From assembly GCA_037015955.1 (NCBI GenBank), contig CP143548.1, positions 2,970,001 to 3,034,000 of the forward strand: a stretch of 64,000 nucleotides of DNA, given 5' to 3'. Below, piece after piece: positions 31,483-40,776 of this stretch. This stretch comes from Lachnospiraceae bacterium JLR.KK008 (GTDB taxonomy: Bacteria; Bacillota; Clostridia; Lachnospirales; Lachnospiraceae). The notes under the pieces were generated by a model. It saw only the letters and a program-made list of their open reading frames with translations, did not search any database and had not been told where the DNA came from. The position numbers and the translations under genes were made by a program. The first letter of the stretch is position 1; every line of letters begins with the position of its first letter.

Positions 31483-32433
31483 TTACTTTTCTTCTACCTG
31501 TGTCTTTTTTACATTAGACTCGAACAGGCGGTTAAAGCCAAGCCAGCCATCGCCCTGTGCATTTTTCAATATCTCGGTAAATGTCTGCATCTTTGCATCG
31601 GTATTGTCCGCAAAGTTGAGTGCAACCGCCTCTATGAGCGCCGGCTTTTTCGGGGAACCAAATTCATATTCTCCGTGATGCGCAAGAATACAGTGCTTCA
31701 GCTCGCTCTCCAGCTCTTTGGGAAATCCTTTCACTTCACGCACTTTTTCTCCGATCATTTCAGAACCCATCACAATATGTCCCAAAAGCTGTCCTTCATC
31801 CGTATAATCATTTTCCGGAAACAGGGAAAGCTCTCTTGTCTTCCCAATATCATGGCAGAGGGCGGCCGTCAGCAGCAAGTCTCTGTTCAACAGTGGATAG
31901 GCACTGCAATAGTATTCACACAGACCGGCAACCCCCAGAGTATGTTCCAGCAGGCCTCCGACAAAACCATGATGTACGGTTTTCGCCGCGGACGATTGTT
32001 TGAACGCCCTGACAAACGTTTCATCGTTTCTGAAAAATGCGTCCAATAACGCTTTCAGACTATTGTTGGAAACACTGTCAATGATCTTCAAAAGCCGGGC
32101 GTACATCGTCTCGATGTCCTGTTCACTGACCGGAAGGTAATTGCCCGCGTCATATTCCCCTTCCCTGCAGAGGCGCACCCGCTTGATATTTACTTGCAGC
32201 GCGCTCTGAAAGCTCGTCACTTCACCATAAACCTCAATATAATCCAGACTGCCAAACTCTTCGATTCCGGCATTGTTCGGATCCCATATTTTAGCATCAA
32301 CCGTCCCTGTTTTATCCTGCAGGATAACATTCTCGTAGGCCTTTCCGTTCTTTGTCACCGCAGACTGCTTATGCTTACATAAATAAATGTCAAATACTCT
32401 GTCGCCTTCTTTATAGTCCTTGATATATTTCAT
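31483..32433 (-). CDS. yhaM: 3'-5' exoribonuclease YhaM-like (OB fold plus HD domain)
   Basis: 316 aa. N-terminal OB-fold (VTKNGKAYENVILQDKTGTV) and an HD phosphohydrolase domain with HTLGVAGLCEYY, ALCHDIGKT and LAHHGEYEFGSPKKP, the YhaM signature. Degrades RNA, and in some bacteria DNA, from the 3' end. Start taken at 32433, giving the usual MKYI beginning; AAAGGA lies upstream at a long distance. Confidence 0.88.
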   Translation of the reverse strand: MKYIKDYKEGDRVFDIYLCKHKQSAVTKNGKAYENVILQDKTGTVDAKIWDPNNAGIEEFGSLDYIEVYGEVTSFQSALQVNIKRVRLCREGEYDAGNYLPVSEQDIETMYARLLKIIDSVSNNSLKALLDAFFRNDETFVRAFKQSSAAKTVHHGFVGGLLEHTLGVAGLCEYYCSAYPLLNRDLLLTAALCHDIGKTRELSLFPENDYTDEGQLLGHIVMGSEMIGEKVREVKGFPKELESELKHCILAHHGEYEFGSPKKPALIEAVALNFADNTDAKMQTFTEILKNAQGDGWLGFNRLFESNVKKTQVEEK

Positions 32434-32568
32434 CAATCTGATATTCCTTTCAAATGTTTTCCTCTGATCTGATGACGGCTGCTCTGCCCATGCCCGCCAT
32501 GTCATCTGCCGCTTTTCAATCTTTCGACATTATATCATAACCCGTTCGAAATAGGAATCATATCCCCT

Positions 32569-33900
32569 TTATTTCAGTGTTCCCAACGTAATCTGAAGAT
32601 TCATGGATTTATATTCTTCCTGATTTTTTCGCACTATCGTAATGCCTACCGTACTGTCCGCGATACATTCCGACAGCACGGAGATATATTCCTCATAACT
32701 TCCCACTTCTTTTCCATTCAGTCTCACAATGACATCGCCGCTTTGAATTCCTGCCTGCATGGCTGGGGAGTCCATCTCGATCCCTGTCACATATGCCCCA
32801 AAAGGAACCTGCAGATTCTCGTTTGCCTCCTCCGTCACATCTGTGCCATAAATTCCGATATACGCCTGCTCAATTCCATTGGAAAGACGCTCAATCGTAT
32901 TCTTTAATTCTGAAATGCCAAATGCCGCAATCATATTTTTCATCTGCGAATCATTATAATCCTGTTCGATAATGCCGATGATCTGGCCCTGAAGATTTAC
33001 GAGTACCCCTGTGCTGCTCTGACTGCCGTACATATCTGTGGTGATCAGCTTATATTTCGAATCTACCGTATTTAATGTATTTCCGCCGGAGGTGACTACC
33101 CCATACATAATCGATCCGCTCATACCCGCAGGACTGCCAAGCGCGATCACCGGACTGCCGGTCAAGGCCGCATAATTCGAACTGCCAAGATTGGCGGTCG
33201 TAATTCCATCGAGAACGTCGCTGCCAAGCAGCTTACTGTCAATACTGAGCACCGCCAGGCCGGTGATCGGATCTGTCATTTTGATCTCCGCCTGCACCTG
33301 CGTATCCTCGCAGAACGTCACATTGATCGTCTCCACTGTTTTTAACGGCTCCGCATCTGTCAGGATCAGATACTCCCGGTTATTGCTGGCGACAATGACG
33401 CCGGTCGTCTGCCCTTTGCTTTCATACGTGTTGTCAAACCAGTCTTTGTCAGACGTCACTCCCGTGACCGTCACAAGACTTTTGGAGACTTCCGCAGCCA
33501 GCTCCTGCATTTCCCGAAAAGTTTTCCGGTAGCGGTTCAGCTCATCGTCCTCCTCTTTTGGGATAATCTCCGGCCTTTCCTCTTTTTCCTGCTCCTGTTC
33601 CAGCTCCTCGTCGTCCAGCGCCATATCCTCCGGCAGCATCTCCTCCGTCTCCGGCGGAAACGTAATATTTTCCGCAATTTCTTCCGGATACAGCCAGTTA
33701 CTGAACACCGGTTCCAATATGAGCACCGTCAGGCAGGCCACCAGGCCAAATAACACTGCCATGGAAGCGGTGATGATCGTACGCCGCAGCAGCTTTTTTT
33801 TATTCAGAGGCCGTTCTTTGATCTGCTCTTTGATAAAATCATATTGGGGAATCCCGGCCTGTTCCGTTTGTTGTTCTGTTTCTTTTTGCTGTTCTGTCAT
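32569..33900 (-). CDS. HtrA-like membrane protein with inactive protease domain and PDZ domain
   Basis: 443 aa. Membrane anchor (about 41-63), acidic linker (about 72-120), trypsin-like domain (about 135-320), and a PDZ domain (about 350-440). The overall HtrA/DegP pattern is clear, but the catalytic triad is gone. The His position in ILTNNHV reads ILTDAEP (Glu184), the Asp of TDLAVL is Gly214, and GNSGGPL reads QSSTGVL with only Ser296 left. It probably binds rather than cuts exported peptides. Single gene, divergent from mutS2. Confidence 0.85.
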   Translation of the reverse strand: MTEQQKETEQQTEQAGIPQYDFIKEQIKERPLNKKKLLRRTIITASMAVLFGLVACLTVLILEPVFSNWLYPEEIAENITFPPETEEMLPEDMALDDEELEQEQEKEERPEIIPKEEDDELNRYRKTFREMQELAAEVSKSLVTVTGVTSDKDWFDNTYESKGQTTGVIVASNNREYLILTDAEPLKTVETINVTFCEDTQVQAEIKMTDPITGLAVLSIDSKLLGSDVLDGITTANLGSSNYAALTGSPVIALGSPAGMSGSIMYGVVTSGGNTLNTVDSKYKLITTDMYGSQSSTGVLVNLQGQIIGIIEQDYNDSQMKNMIAAFGISELKNTIERLSNGIEQAYIGIYGTDVTEEANENLQVPFGAYVTGIEMDSPAMQAGIQSGDVIVRLNGKEVGSYEEYISVLSECIADSTVGITIVRKNQEEYKSMNLQITLGTLK

Positions 33901-33982
33901 CTCCGTCTCTCACTTTCTGTCTTTCAGTATAGACGATGGCGGGATGACTGACAAGGTTTTTGTTTCCTCCCCGCGCCATTCG

Positions 33983-33991
33983 TGTTATAAT
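33983..33991 (+). promoter_or_regulatory. Extended -10 promoter at the mutS2 start
   Basis: TGTTATAAT lies only six bases before the mutS2 ATG, so transcription would begin at or next to the start codon. It sits in an inverted repeat (CGCCATT 33974-33980, AATGGCG 33990-33996). The -35 region is weak. Confidence 0.5.
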
Positions 33992-33997
33992 GGCGGC

Positions 33998-36370
33998 ATG
34001 AATAAAAAAGTATTAAAAACATTAGAATTTCATAAGATCATTCAAATGCTGACCGAACTGGCAACTTCGCAGCCAGGGAAACAATTATGTGAACGTCTGC
34101 TGCCCTCTTCCGATCTGTCGGACATCATTCAGGCACAGACCGAGACAGAAGACGCTCTGAACCGACTCTTTAAAAAAAGCGCGCCTGCCTTTTCCGGCAA
34201 TCAGGAATTGACACGTATGCTCAGAAGTCTGGAAATCGGCGCTTCCCTCTCCGCGGCCGAATTGCTGAAAATCGCTTCCCTGCTGGAATGCACGGCCCGC
34301 ATCAAAGCATACGGCAGGAATGAAAGAGATGAAGAGACAGCGGATTCTTTGACAGAACGCTTTCATCTGCTCATTCCTCTGACCCCGTTGGTAAATGAGA
34401 TCCACCGCTGTATCCTGGAGGAAGATACCTTCGCGGACGATGCCAGTCCTGCGCTGCGCCGGATACGCAAGAGCCAGGCCAGCGTCAACGATAAGATACA
34501 CAGCCAGCTCACGGGAATGGTAAACGGTTCCTGCCGTACGTATTTGCAGGATGCCGTGATTACAATGCGCGGAAACCGCTACTGCATCCCGGTGAAATCA
34601 GAATACAAATCGCAGGTTCCGGGAATGGTACACGATCAGTCGTCAACCGGTTCCACCCTTTTCATCGAGCCGGCTGCCGTCGTGTCTCTGAACAACCAGC
34701 TAAGAGAGCTTGAACTGCAGGAGCAGGAGGAAATCGAGGAAATTTTGCGTACCCTCTCCGCAATGGCGGCAGAACACGCCGCCGAGCTCCTCTCCAATCA
34801 GAATATTCTCACAGAGCTTGATTTTATCTTTGCCAGAGCGGCTCTCGCATTGTCTCAAAATGCCACAAAGCCGATATTTAATGAAGATCATGTAATCCGC
34901 ATCCGCAAAGGGCGGCATCCGCTTCTGGATAAAAAGGCGGTCGTCCCCATCGACATCCATCTGGGTGACGACTTTGACCTTCTTGTCATTACCGGGCCAA
35001 ATACAGGCGGCAAGACAGTCTCTCTGAAAACAGTGGGATTGTTCACATTGATGGGACAGGCCGGACTGCACATTCCCGCGCTGGACCGCTCCCAGCTTTC
35101 TGTTTTCCAGGAAGTCTACGCCGACATCGGAGATGAACAGAGTATCGAGCAAAATCTCAGCACGTTCTCTTCCCATATGACAAACACCGTGCGCATTCTG
35201 GGACAGGCGGACGAGAACGCGCTCTGTCTCTTCGACGAGCTCGGGGCAGGCACGGATCCGACCGAAGGTGCAGCGCTTGCCATTGCCATCCTCAATCATC
35301 TCCATGACCGGGGAATACGAACGATGGCTACCACCCATTACAGCGAATTAAAGGTTTATGCCCTTTCCACACCCCACGTGGAAAATGCCTGCTGTGAATT
35401 TGATGTGGAGACGCTGCGTCCTACTTACCGGCTGCTGATCGGTATTCCCGGCAAGAGCAATGCGTTCGCTATCTCTTCCAGGCTGGGCCTGCCGGATGCT
35501 ATCATCGAACAGGCCCGGGCACAGATCGATGAGGAAAAAGAAACGTTTGAAGACCTGCTGACTGACCTGGAAAACAGCCGTGTCACGATCGAGGCTGAGC
35601 GGGAAGAAATCGCTGCCTATAAGCAGGAGATCAGGACGTTAAAGGAAAAGCTGCAGACAAAACAGGAAAAGATAGAGGCTTCCCGCAATAAGATTCTGCA
35701 GGAAGCGAACGAACAGGCAAGAGAGATTCTGCAGGAGGCAAAAGAGATCGCAGACGAAACGATCCGCTCCTTTCAGAAAGCCGGTCCTGGCGCTTCTATG
35801 AAAGATCTTGAAAAAGCCAGACAAAAAGTGCGGGGAAAAATCTCGGAAAAGAACGAAAAGCTGTCCATCCCCAAAAATGACACTCATGTCAGTGGTTTGA
35901 AACCAAATCAGGTCAAAAAAGGAGACGCCGTGAAAGTTGTCTCCATGGGGCTTCGGGGTACCGTGAGTTCCCTGCCCGACAAAAAGGGCAATTTATTCGT
36001 GCAGTGCGGTATTATCCGTTCCCAGGTCAACATCACTGATCTCGTGCTGATCAATGAAGAGACAATCACTGCCCCTGCCCTGCAGAGGACAACGACAAGC
36101 GGCATGAAAATGTCTAAATCTGCAGCCATTTCCACGGAGATCAATCTCCTCGGAAAGACGGTAGATGAAGCTATGGCTGTCCTCGACAAATATCTGGACG
36201 ATGCATATCTGGCACACCTGCCAAGCGTCCGTATCGTCCATGGCAAAGGTACCGGAGCGCTCCGCAGCGCTGTCCACAGACAGTTAAAGCGAATGAAAAC
36301 GATTAAAGAATTCCGTTTGGGAGAATTCGGTGAAGGAGACGCAGGCGTCACAATCGCCACTTTTAAATAA
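33998..36370 (+). CDS. mutS2: Endonuclease MutS2
   Basis: 790 aa, full length. MutS-type core with Walker A TGPNTGGKTVSLKT and Walker B FDELGAGTDPTEG, a long coiled coil (about 515-640), a KOW-like segment, and a C-terminal Smr nuclease domain with HGKGTGALR. MutS2 acts on recombination intermediates and splits collided ribosomes. The start at 33998 gives the standard N-terminus MNKKVLKTLEFHKI; no clear ribosome binding site precedes it. Heads an apparent operon with the following two-component genes. Confidence 0.94.
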   Translation: MNKKVLKTLEFHKIIQMLTELATSQPGKQLCERLLPSSDLSDIIQAQTETEDALNRLFKKSAPAFSGNQELTRMLRSLEIGASLSAAELLKIASLLECTARIKAYGRNERDEETADSLTERFHLLIPLTPLVNEIHRCILEEDTFADDASPALRRIRKSQASVNDKIHSQLTGMVNGSCRTYLQDAVITMRGNRYCIPVKSEYKSQVPGMVHDQSSTGSTLFIEPAAVVSLNNQLRELELQEQEEIEEILRTLSAMAAEHAAELLSNQNILTELDFIFARAALALSQNATKPIFNEDHVIRIRKGRHPLLDKKAVVPIDIHLGDDFDLLVITGPNTGGKTVSLKTVGLFTLMGQAGLHIPALDRSQLSVFQEVYADIGDEQSIEQNLSTFSSHMTNTVRILGQADENALCLFDELGAGTDPTEGAALAIAILNHLHDRGIRTMATTHYSELKVYALSTPHVENACCEFDVETLRPTYRLLIGIPGKSNAFAISSRLGLPDAIIEQARAQIDEEKETFEDLLTDLENSRVTIEAEREEIAAYKQEIRTLKEKLQTKQEKIEASRNKILQEANEQAREILQEAKEIADETIRSFQKAGPGASMKDLEKARQKVRGKISEKNEKLSIPKNDTHVSGLKPNQVKKGDAVKVVSMGLRGTVSSLPDKKGNLFVQCGIIRSQVNITDLVLINEETITAPALQRTTTSGMKMSKSAAISTEINLLGKTVDEAMAVLDKYLDDAYLAHLPSVRIVHGKGTGALRSAVHRQLKRMKTIKEFRLGEFGEGDAGVTIATFK

Positions 36371-36382
36371 AGGAGACAACGG

Positions 36383-37084
36383 ATGGTAAACAGACAGAAA
36401 ATTTTAATTGTCGACGATGATAACAATATTGCGGAACTGATTTCCCTCTATCTCACAAAAGAATGCTTTGAGACGACAATCGTCAACGACGGGGAGTCCG
36501 TGCTCCCCGCTCTTGACACGTTCCGGCCCAATCTGATTCTTCTCGATCTGATGCTTCCTGGCATCGATGGGTATCAGGTATGCCGTGAAGTGCGTGCAAA
36601 ATCCAATCTGCCTATTATCATGCTCTCTGCCAAGGGGGAAATATTTGATAAAGTACTGGGACTGGAGATGGGCGCCGACGATTATATGGAAAAGCCTTTT
36701 GATTCCAAAGAACTGGTGGCAAGGGTCAAAGCCGTGCTCCGACGGTTCAAAGCTGTGCCTGTGCCCTCGGAAAATTCGGACATCAAGTGCGTGGAATACC
36801 CGGATCTCGTTGTCAACCAGACCAATTACTCTGTTGTATACATGGGACATTCTGTCGAAATGCCGCCAAAGGAACTGGAACTTCTCTATTTTCTTGCTTC
36901 CTCTCCCAACCATGTCTTTACACGGGAACAGCTTCTCGATCAGATCTGGGGCTATGAATATGCCGGAGATACAAGAACGGTCGATGTGCATATTAAACGG
37001 CTGCGGGAAAAGATCAAAGATCATGCCTCCTGGAGACTGGCCACAATCTGGGGAATCGGTTACAAATTTGAGGTGAAGAACTGA
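36383..37084 (+). CDS. Response regulator, OmpR/PhoB family
   Basis: 233 aa. Receiver domain with acidic pocket VDDDNN and phospho-acceptor Asp in LILLDLMLPGIDG, switch Lys in DYMEKPF; C-terminal winged helix (MPPKELELLYFLASSPNHVF, TVDVHIKRLREK). Twelve bases after mutS2 and one base before the kinase gene, so it pairs with that kinase. Target genes unknown. Confidence 0.93.
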   Translation: MVNRQKILIVDDDNNIAELISLYLTKECFETTIVNDGESVLPALDTFRPNLILLDLMLPGIDGYQVCREVRAKSNLPIIMLSAKGEIFDKVLGLEMGADDYMEKPFDSKELVARVKAVLRRFKAVPVPSENSDIKCVEYPDLVVNQTNYSVVYMGHSVEMPPKELELLYFLASSPNHVFTREQLLDQIWGYEYAGDTRTVDVHIKRLREKIKDHASWRLATIWGIGYKFEVKN

Positions 37085-37085
37085 T

Positions 37086-38513
37086 ATGCGCAAAACTCTC
37101 TACCTGAAATTTCTGCTTGCCTATGTCATCTTCGGATTTTTCGGATTTATTTCTGTGGCTACTTTTGTATACAGTATGACACTGGAAAATCTGAAGCGGG
37201 AGCGGGCGGATTCCCTCTATAAAGAGGCGACTCTGATCGCCAATACGTATGCCTCCGACCTGTACAACAATCAGGCCTCTCTTGACGCTGTCAAAACCCA
37301 GCTTGACGCGCTCGACACATATCTGTCATCCACGATCTGGATTATCAATCCCTCGGGACGGATTATTCTCGATTCCTCTGCCCCGATGGACTTCGACAAT
37401 CCGATTATTGTCGAAAATTTTGACCCTACCATTACGGCAGGCTCTTATTATATTGTCGGCGATTTTTTCCAATATTTCGCAGAGGACACTTTGAGTGTGT
37501 TTGCACCGATTACATCTAATTTTAAAGTGAGCGGATATGTTGTCATCCACACACCGATGAATAAGATCGAACAATCTGCGGAAAGTCTGCTCAATATTTC
37601 ATACATTTTGCTGATCATTATGTTCCTGCTGTCTATGATCATCCTTTTTTTCTTCACAGAAATCGTATATGTACCACTGCGGAAAATCACATACGCGACA
37701 GAGCAATATGCCGCCGGAAACATGCACTATGAGTTCCAGGTAGACAGCGACGATGAGATGGGCTACCTGGCCGCCTCTCTTTCCTATATGGCCAGCGAGA
37801 TCGCCAAGAGCGAGGACAGCCAGAAAAAGTTTGTCGCCAACGTCTCTCACGATTTCCGTTCCCCCCTGACTTCCATCAAAGGCTATCTGGAAGCGATACT
37901 CGACGGCACGATTCCACCGGAGATGCACGAAAAATATGTACAGATCGTTCTCAATGAGACGGAACGTCTGGCCAAACTGACAAATGGGCTGTTACAACTA
38001 AACAATATGAATACAAAAGGAGTCATCCTCAGCCGCACCGACTTTGATGTCAATCAGATGATTCGCAATACTGCCGCCACCTTTGAAGGCATCTGCCAAA
38101 ACAGAATGATCGGCATTGAACTTGTGCTCACCGGAGAGCAGCTCAGCGTTCATGCCGATCAGGATAAAATCCAGCAGGTATTATACAACTTGCTGGATAA
38201 TGCGATTAAATTCAGCCATAATGACTCTATCATCAAAATTGAGACGACCGAGAAAAGCAGTAAAATACTGATCTCTGTCAAAGACAGCGGTATCGGTATC
38301 CCCAAAGACAGTCTGAAACTGATCTGGGATCGTTTCTATAAGACAGACCTCTCCCGTGGCAAAGATAAGAAGGGCACCGGACTGGGACTTTCCATCGTCA
38401 AGGAGATTATTCATGCCCACGGTGAAAATATTAACGTTGTAAGCACGGAGGGCGTGGGTACGGAATTTATTTTTACTCTGCCCAAGGTAGACGATGATGA
38501 CGACGAGACATAG
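37086..38513 (+). CDS. Sensor histidine kinase
   Basis: 475 aa. Membrane helices at about 8-28 and 170-192 enclose an extracytoplasmic sensor domain; then HAMP (about 193-245), HisKA with phospho-acceptor His in NVSHDFRSPLTSIKGYL, and HATPase with DNAIKFS, DSGIGIP and GTGLGLSIVKEI. The architecture resembles envelope-stress kinases of the PhoR/WalK type. Ligand unknown. Confidence 0.93.
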   Translation: MRKTLYLKFLLAYVIFGFFGFISVATFVYSMTLENLKRERADSLYKEATLIANTYASDLYNNQASLDAVKTQLDALDTYLSSTIWIINPSGRIILDSSAPMDFDNPIIVENFDPTITAGSYYIVGDFFQYFAEDTLSVFAPITSNFKVSGYVVIHTPMNKIEQSAESLLNISYILLIIMFLLSMIILFFFTEIVYVPLRKITYATEQYAAGNMHYEFQVDSDDEMGYLAASLSYMASEIAKSEDSQKKFVANVSHDFRSPLTSIKGYLEAILDGTIPPEMHEKYVQIVLNETERLAKLTNGLLQLNNMNTKGVILSRTDFDVNQMIRNTAATFEGICQNRMIGIELVLTGEQLSVHADQDKIQQVLYNLLDNAIKFSHNDSIIKIETTEKSSKILISVKDSGIGIPKDSLKLIWDRFYKTDLSRGKDKKGTGLGLSIVKEIIHAHGENINVVSTEGVGTEFIFTLPKVDDDDDET

Positions 38514-38563
38514 CAGGTACCGCTCCTGTCTCTCGCTCATCTCACTTATTTCCACCTGTTTTC

Positions 38564-39058
38564 TCATGCTTTCCAGTCGAGTCGGTGTAACTGCCCTCTC
38601 TGCTGCATTTTCATAAAATTATTTTGCCGGAGGGCCTCATAAAGCACAATCGCCACAGCATTGGACAGATTCAGAGAGCGTATCCCGTCCAGCATCGGAA
38701 TGCGGATGCAGCTCTCTGAATGCTCCACGAGTATCTCTTCCGGAATCCCGGCACTCTCTTTGCCAAACATCAGGTAATCATCCGCCGTGAATGTCACCTC
38801 ACTGTATACCCGCTTCGCTTTCGTCGTCACATACCAGACTCTTCCTCCCGGATTCTGCTCCAGAAACGTTTCATAATTCACATACCGTCTGACATCCAGA
38901 TGTTCCCAGTAATCCATACCGGCCCGCCTGATTTCCTTTTCACTGAGCCGAAAACCAAGCGGTTCAATCAAATGCAAGGCGGCCCCTGTGGCAACACAGG
39001 TCCGCCCGATATTTCCCGTATTCGCCGGAATTTCCGGCTGATGTAATACAATATTCAT
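38564..39058 (-). CDS. trmL: tRNA (cytidine/uridine-34-2'-O)-methyltransferase
   Basis: 164 aa SPOUT enzyme methylating the wobble nucleotide ribose of tRNA-Leu. Knot-forming motifs: NTGNIGRTCVATGAALHLI, LMFGKESAGIPEEIL and IRSLNLSNAVAIVLYEALR. Its start overlaps the stop of the aminotransferase gene upstream (4 bases). Confidence 0.95.
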   Translation of the reverse strand: MNIVLHQPEIPANTGNIGRTCVATGAALHLIEPLGFRLSEKEIRRAGMDYWEHLDVRRYVNYETFLEQNPGGRVWYVTTKAKRVYSEVTFTADDYLMFGKESAGIPEEILVEHSESCIRIPMLDGIRSLNLSNAVAIVLYEALRQNNFMKMQQRGQLHRLDWKA

Positions 39059-40242
39059 GACTTTGAACCACTCTGTTTTTCCGCCCGCAGTCTACTGATG
39101 AAGTGTTCCAGTCTGCCGATGGCTAACTTCAGATTATCCAGAGAATAAGCGTAGGAGATACGCAGAAATCCCTCTCCGCTGTCACCGAACGCCGTGCCCG
39201 GCACGACGGCCACTTTTTCTTCTTTTAACAATCGCTCCGCAAATTCCTCACTCGTCATGCCAAACTCTTTGATACAGGGGAAGACATAAAAAGCGCCATA
39301 TGGCTCGAAGCACTCCAGCCCCATATTGCGAAACGCATACATCAGATAACGGCGTCTCTGATTATAAGCCTCCCGCATCTGCTGCACATCTTCGTCTCCA
39401 TTTTTAAGAGCCTCCACCGCAGCATACTGGCTTGTCGTCGGCGCGCACATAATCGCAAACTGATGAATCTTTATCATCTGCTCGATAATCTGTTCCGGCC
39501 CGCAGGCAAAGCCAAGACGCCATCCTGTCATTGCAAACGCTTTGGAAAACCCGTTGATCAGTATCGTCCTCTCCTGCATACCGGGGATACAGGCAATCGA
39601 AACATGGTCTCCCTTATAAGTCAGTTCTCCGTAAATCTCATCGGAAATCACAAAGAGATCTTTCTCGATGATAACTTCTGCGATCGCCTCCAGATCCTCT
39701 CTCTCCATAATGGCACCGGTCGGATTATTGGGAAACGGCAACACCACGACTTTTGTCTTGTCTGTCACCGCCTCACGGAGTTCCTGCGCAGTCAGGCGAA
39801 ACTCATTCTCGGCCTTTAAATCAATGATGACCGGAACCGCATCTGCCAGTATGGCACAGGGCTCATAGGACACATAGCTCGGCTGCGGGATGATCACTTC
39901 TTCGCCCGGATTGATCATCGCACGGAGCGCAATATCAATCGCCTCCGAACCGCCTACCGTCACCAAAACTTCCTTATTGTAATGATATGTAATGCCCAGC
40001 TTTCTCTTCAAATAATTCGAGATCTCAATTTTCAGCTCTTTCAGCCCTGCATTGGACGTATAAAATGTACGTCCCTTCTCCAGGGAATAGATGCCTTCGT
40101 CCCGAATACGCCAGGGCGTGTCAAAATCAGGCTCACCTACGCCAAGAGAGATCGCATCCTTCATCTCACTGACAATGTCAAAAAATTTCCGGATGCCGGA
40201 TGGCTTCAGCGAAACCGTTTTATCAGCTAACGGATTTCTCAT
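39055..40242 (-). CDS. PLP-dependent aminotransferase, class I/II
   Basis: 395 aa, fold type I. PLP-binding Lys in GFSKAFAMTGWRLGFACG, substrate/cofactor regions PNNPTGA and SDEIYGELTY. Starts with a region resembling the PatA/AspC-like aminotransferases used for aspartate, aromatic or N-acetyl-diaminopimelate. Overlaps the Lrp-type regulator gene by four bases, so amino-acid-responsive control is likely. Confidence 0.9.
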   Translation of the reverse strand: MRNPLADKTVSLKPSGIRKFFDIVSEMKDAISLGVGEPDFDTPWRIRDEGIYSLEKGRTFYTSNAGLKELKIEISNYLKRKLGITYHYNKEVLVTVGGSEAIDIALRAMINPGEEVIIPQPSYVSYEPCAILADAVPVIIDLKAENEFRLTAQELREAVTDKTKVVVLPFPNNPTGAIMEREDLEAIAEVIIEKDLFVISDEIYGELTYKGDHVSIACIPGMQERTILINGFSKAFAMTGWRLGFACGPEQIIEQMIKIHQFAIMCAPTTSQYAAVEALKNGDEDVQQMREAYNQRRRYLMYAFRNMGLECFEPYGAFYVFPCIKEFGMTSEEFAERLLKEEKVAVVPGTAFGDSGEGFLRISYAYSLDNLKLAIGRLEHFISRLRAEKQSGSKS

Positions 40243-40721
40243 GGTGTGATCTTCTCCCTTTCGTCTTCATATTTTTTTGCCAGAATGGTGCCGTGGTCTT
40301 TATACTTTTTCAAAATAAAGTGAGTCGCCGTACTGAGCACATAGTCCAGAGTAGACAGCTTATCGGAGACAAATCTCGATATATCCCGGAGATTTTTACC
40401 ATCCAGGATCACAAGCAGATCATAGGCACCGGAAATGAGATAAACCGCCCGCACTTCCGGATATTTATAGATTCGTTCCGCGATACTGTCAAAGCCCTGC
40501 CCTCTCTGCGGCGTCACCCGTACCTCGATCAGAGCCGTCACAATATCAATCGAAGTCTTTTCCCAGTCAATCAATGTATGATACCCGCAGATAATGCCTT
40601 CTGATTCCATCGCTGCCAATTCATTTACAACGTCCAGTTCCTCCACGCCAAGAAGGACTGCCAGCTCTTTTAAGTCAATACGGCTGTTCCTCTCAATAAT
40701 TGCCAGTAATTGTTCTCTCAT
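40239..40721 (-). CDS. Lrp/AsnC family transcriptional regulator
   Basis: 160 aa. N-terminal helix-turn-helix (IDLKELAVLLGVEELDVVNEL) and C-terminal RAM ligand domain (ALIEVRVTPQRGQGFD..VYLISGAYDLLVIL). Translationally coupled to the aminotransferase, presumably its regulator. ATG at 40721 chosen; a GTG four codons upstream is possible. Confidence 0.88.
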   Translation of the reverse strand: MREQLLAIIERNSRIDLKELAVLLGVEELDVVNELAAMESEGIICGYHTLIDWEKTSIDIVTALIEVRVTPQRGQGFDSIAERIYKYPEVRAVYLISGAYDLLVILDGKNLRDISRFVSDKLSTLDYVLSTATHFILKKYKDHGTILAKKYEDEREKITP

Positions 40722-40776
40722 ATCTCTTCTCACTTTCTTACTTTTTGGTCGACCGGTTCCGATCGCTCGATTCCAG

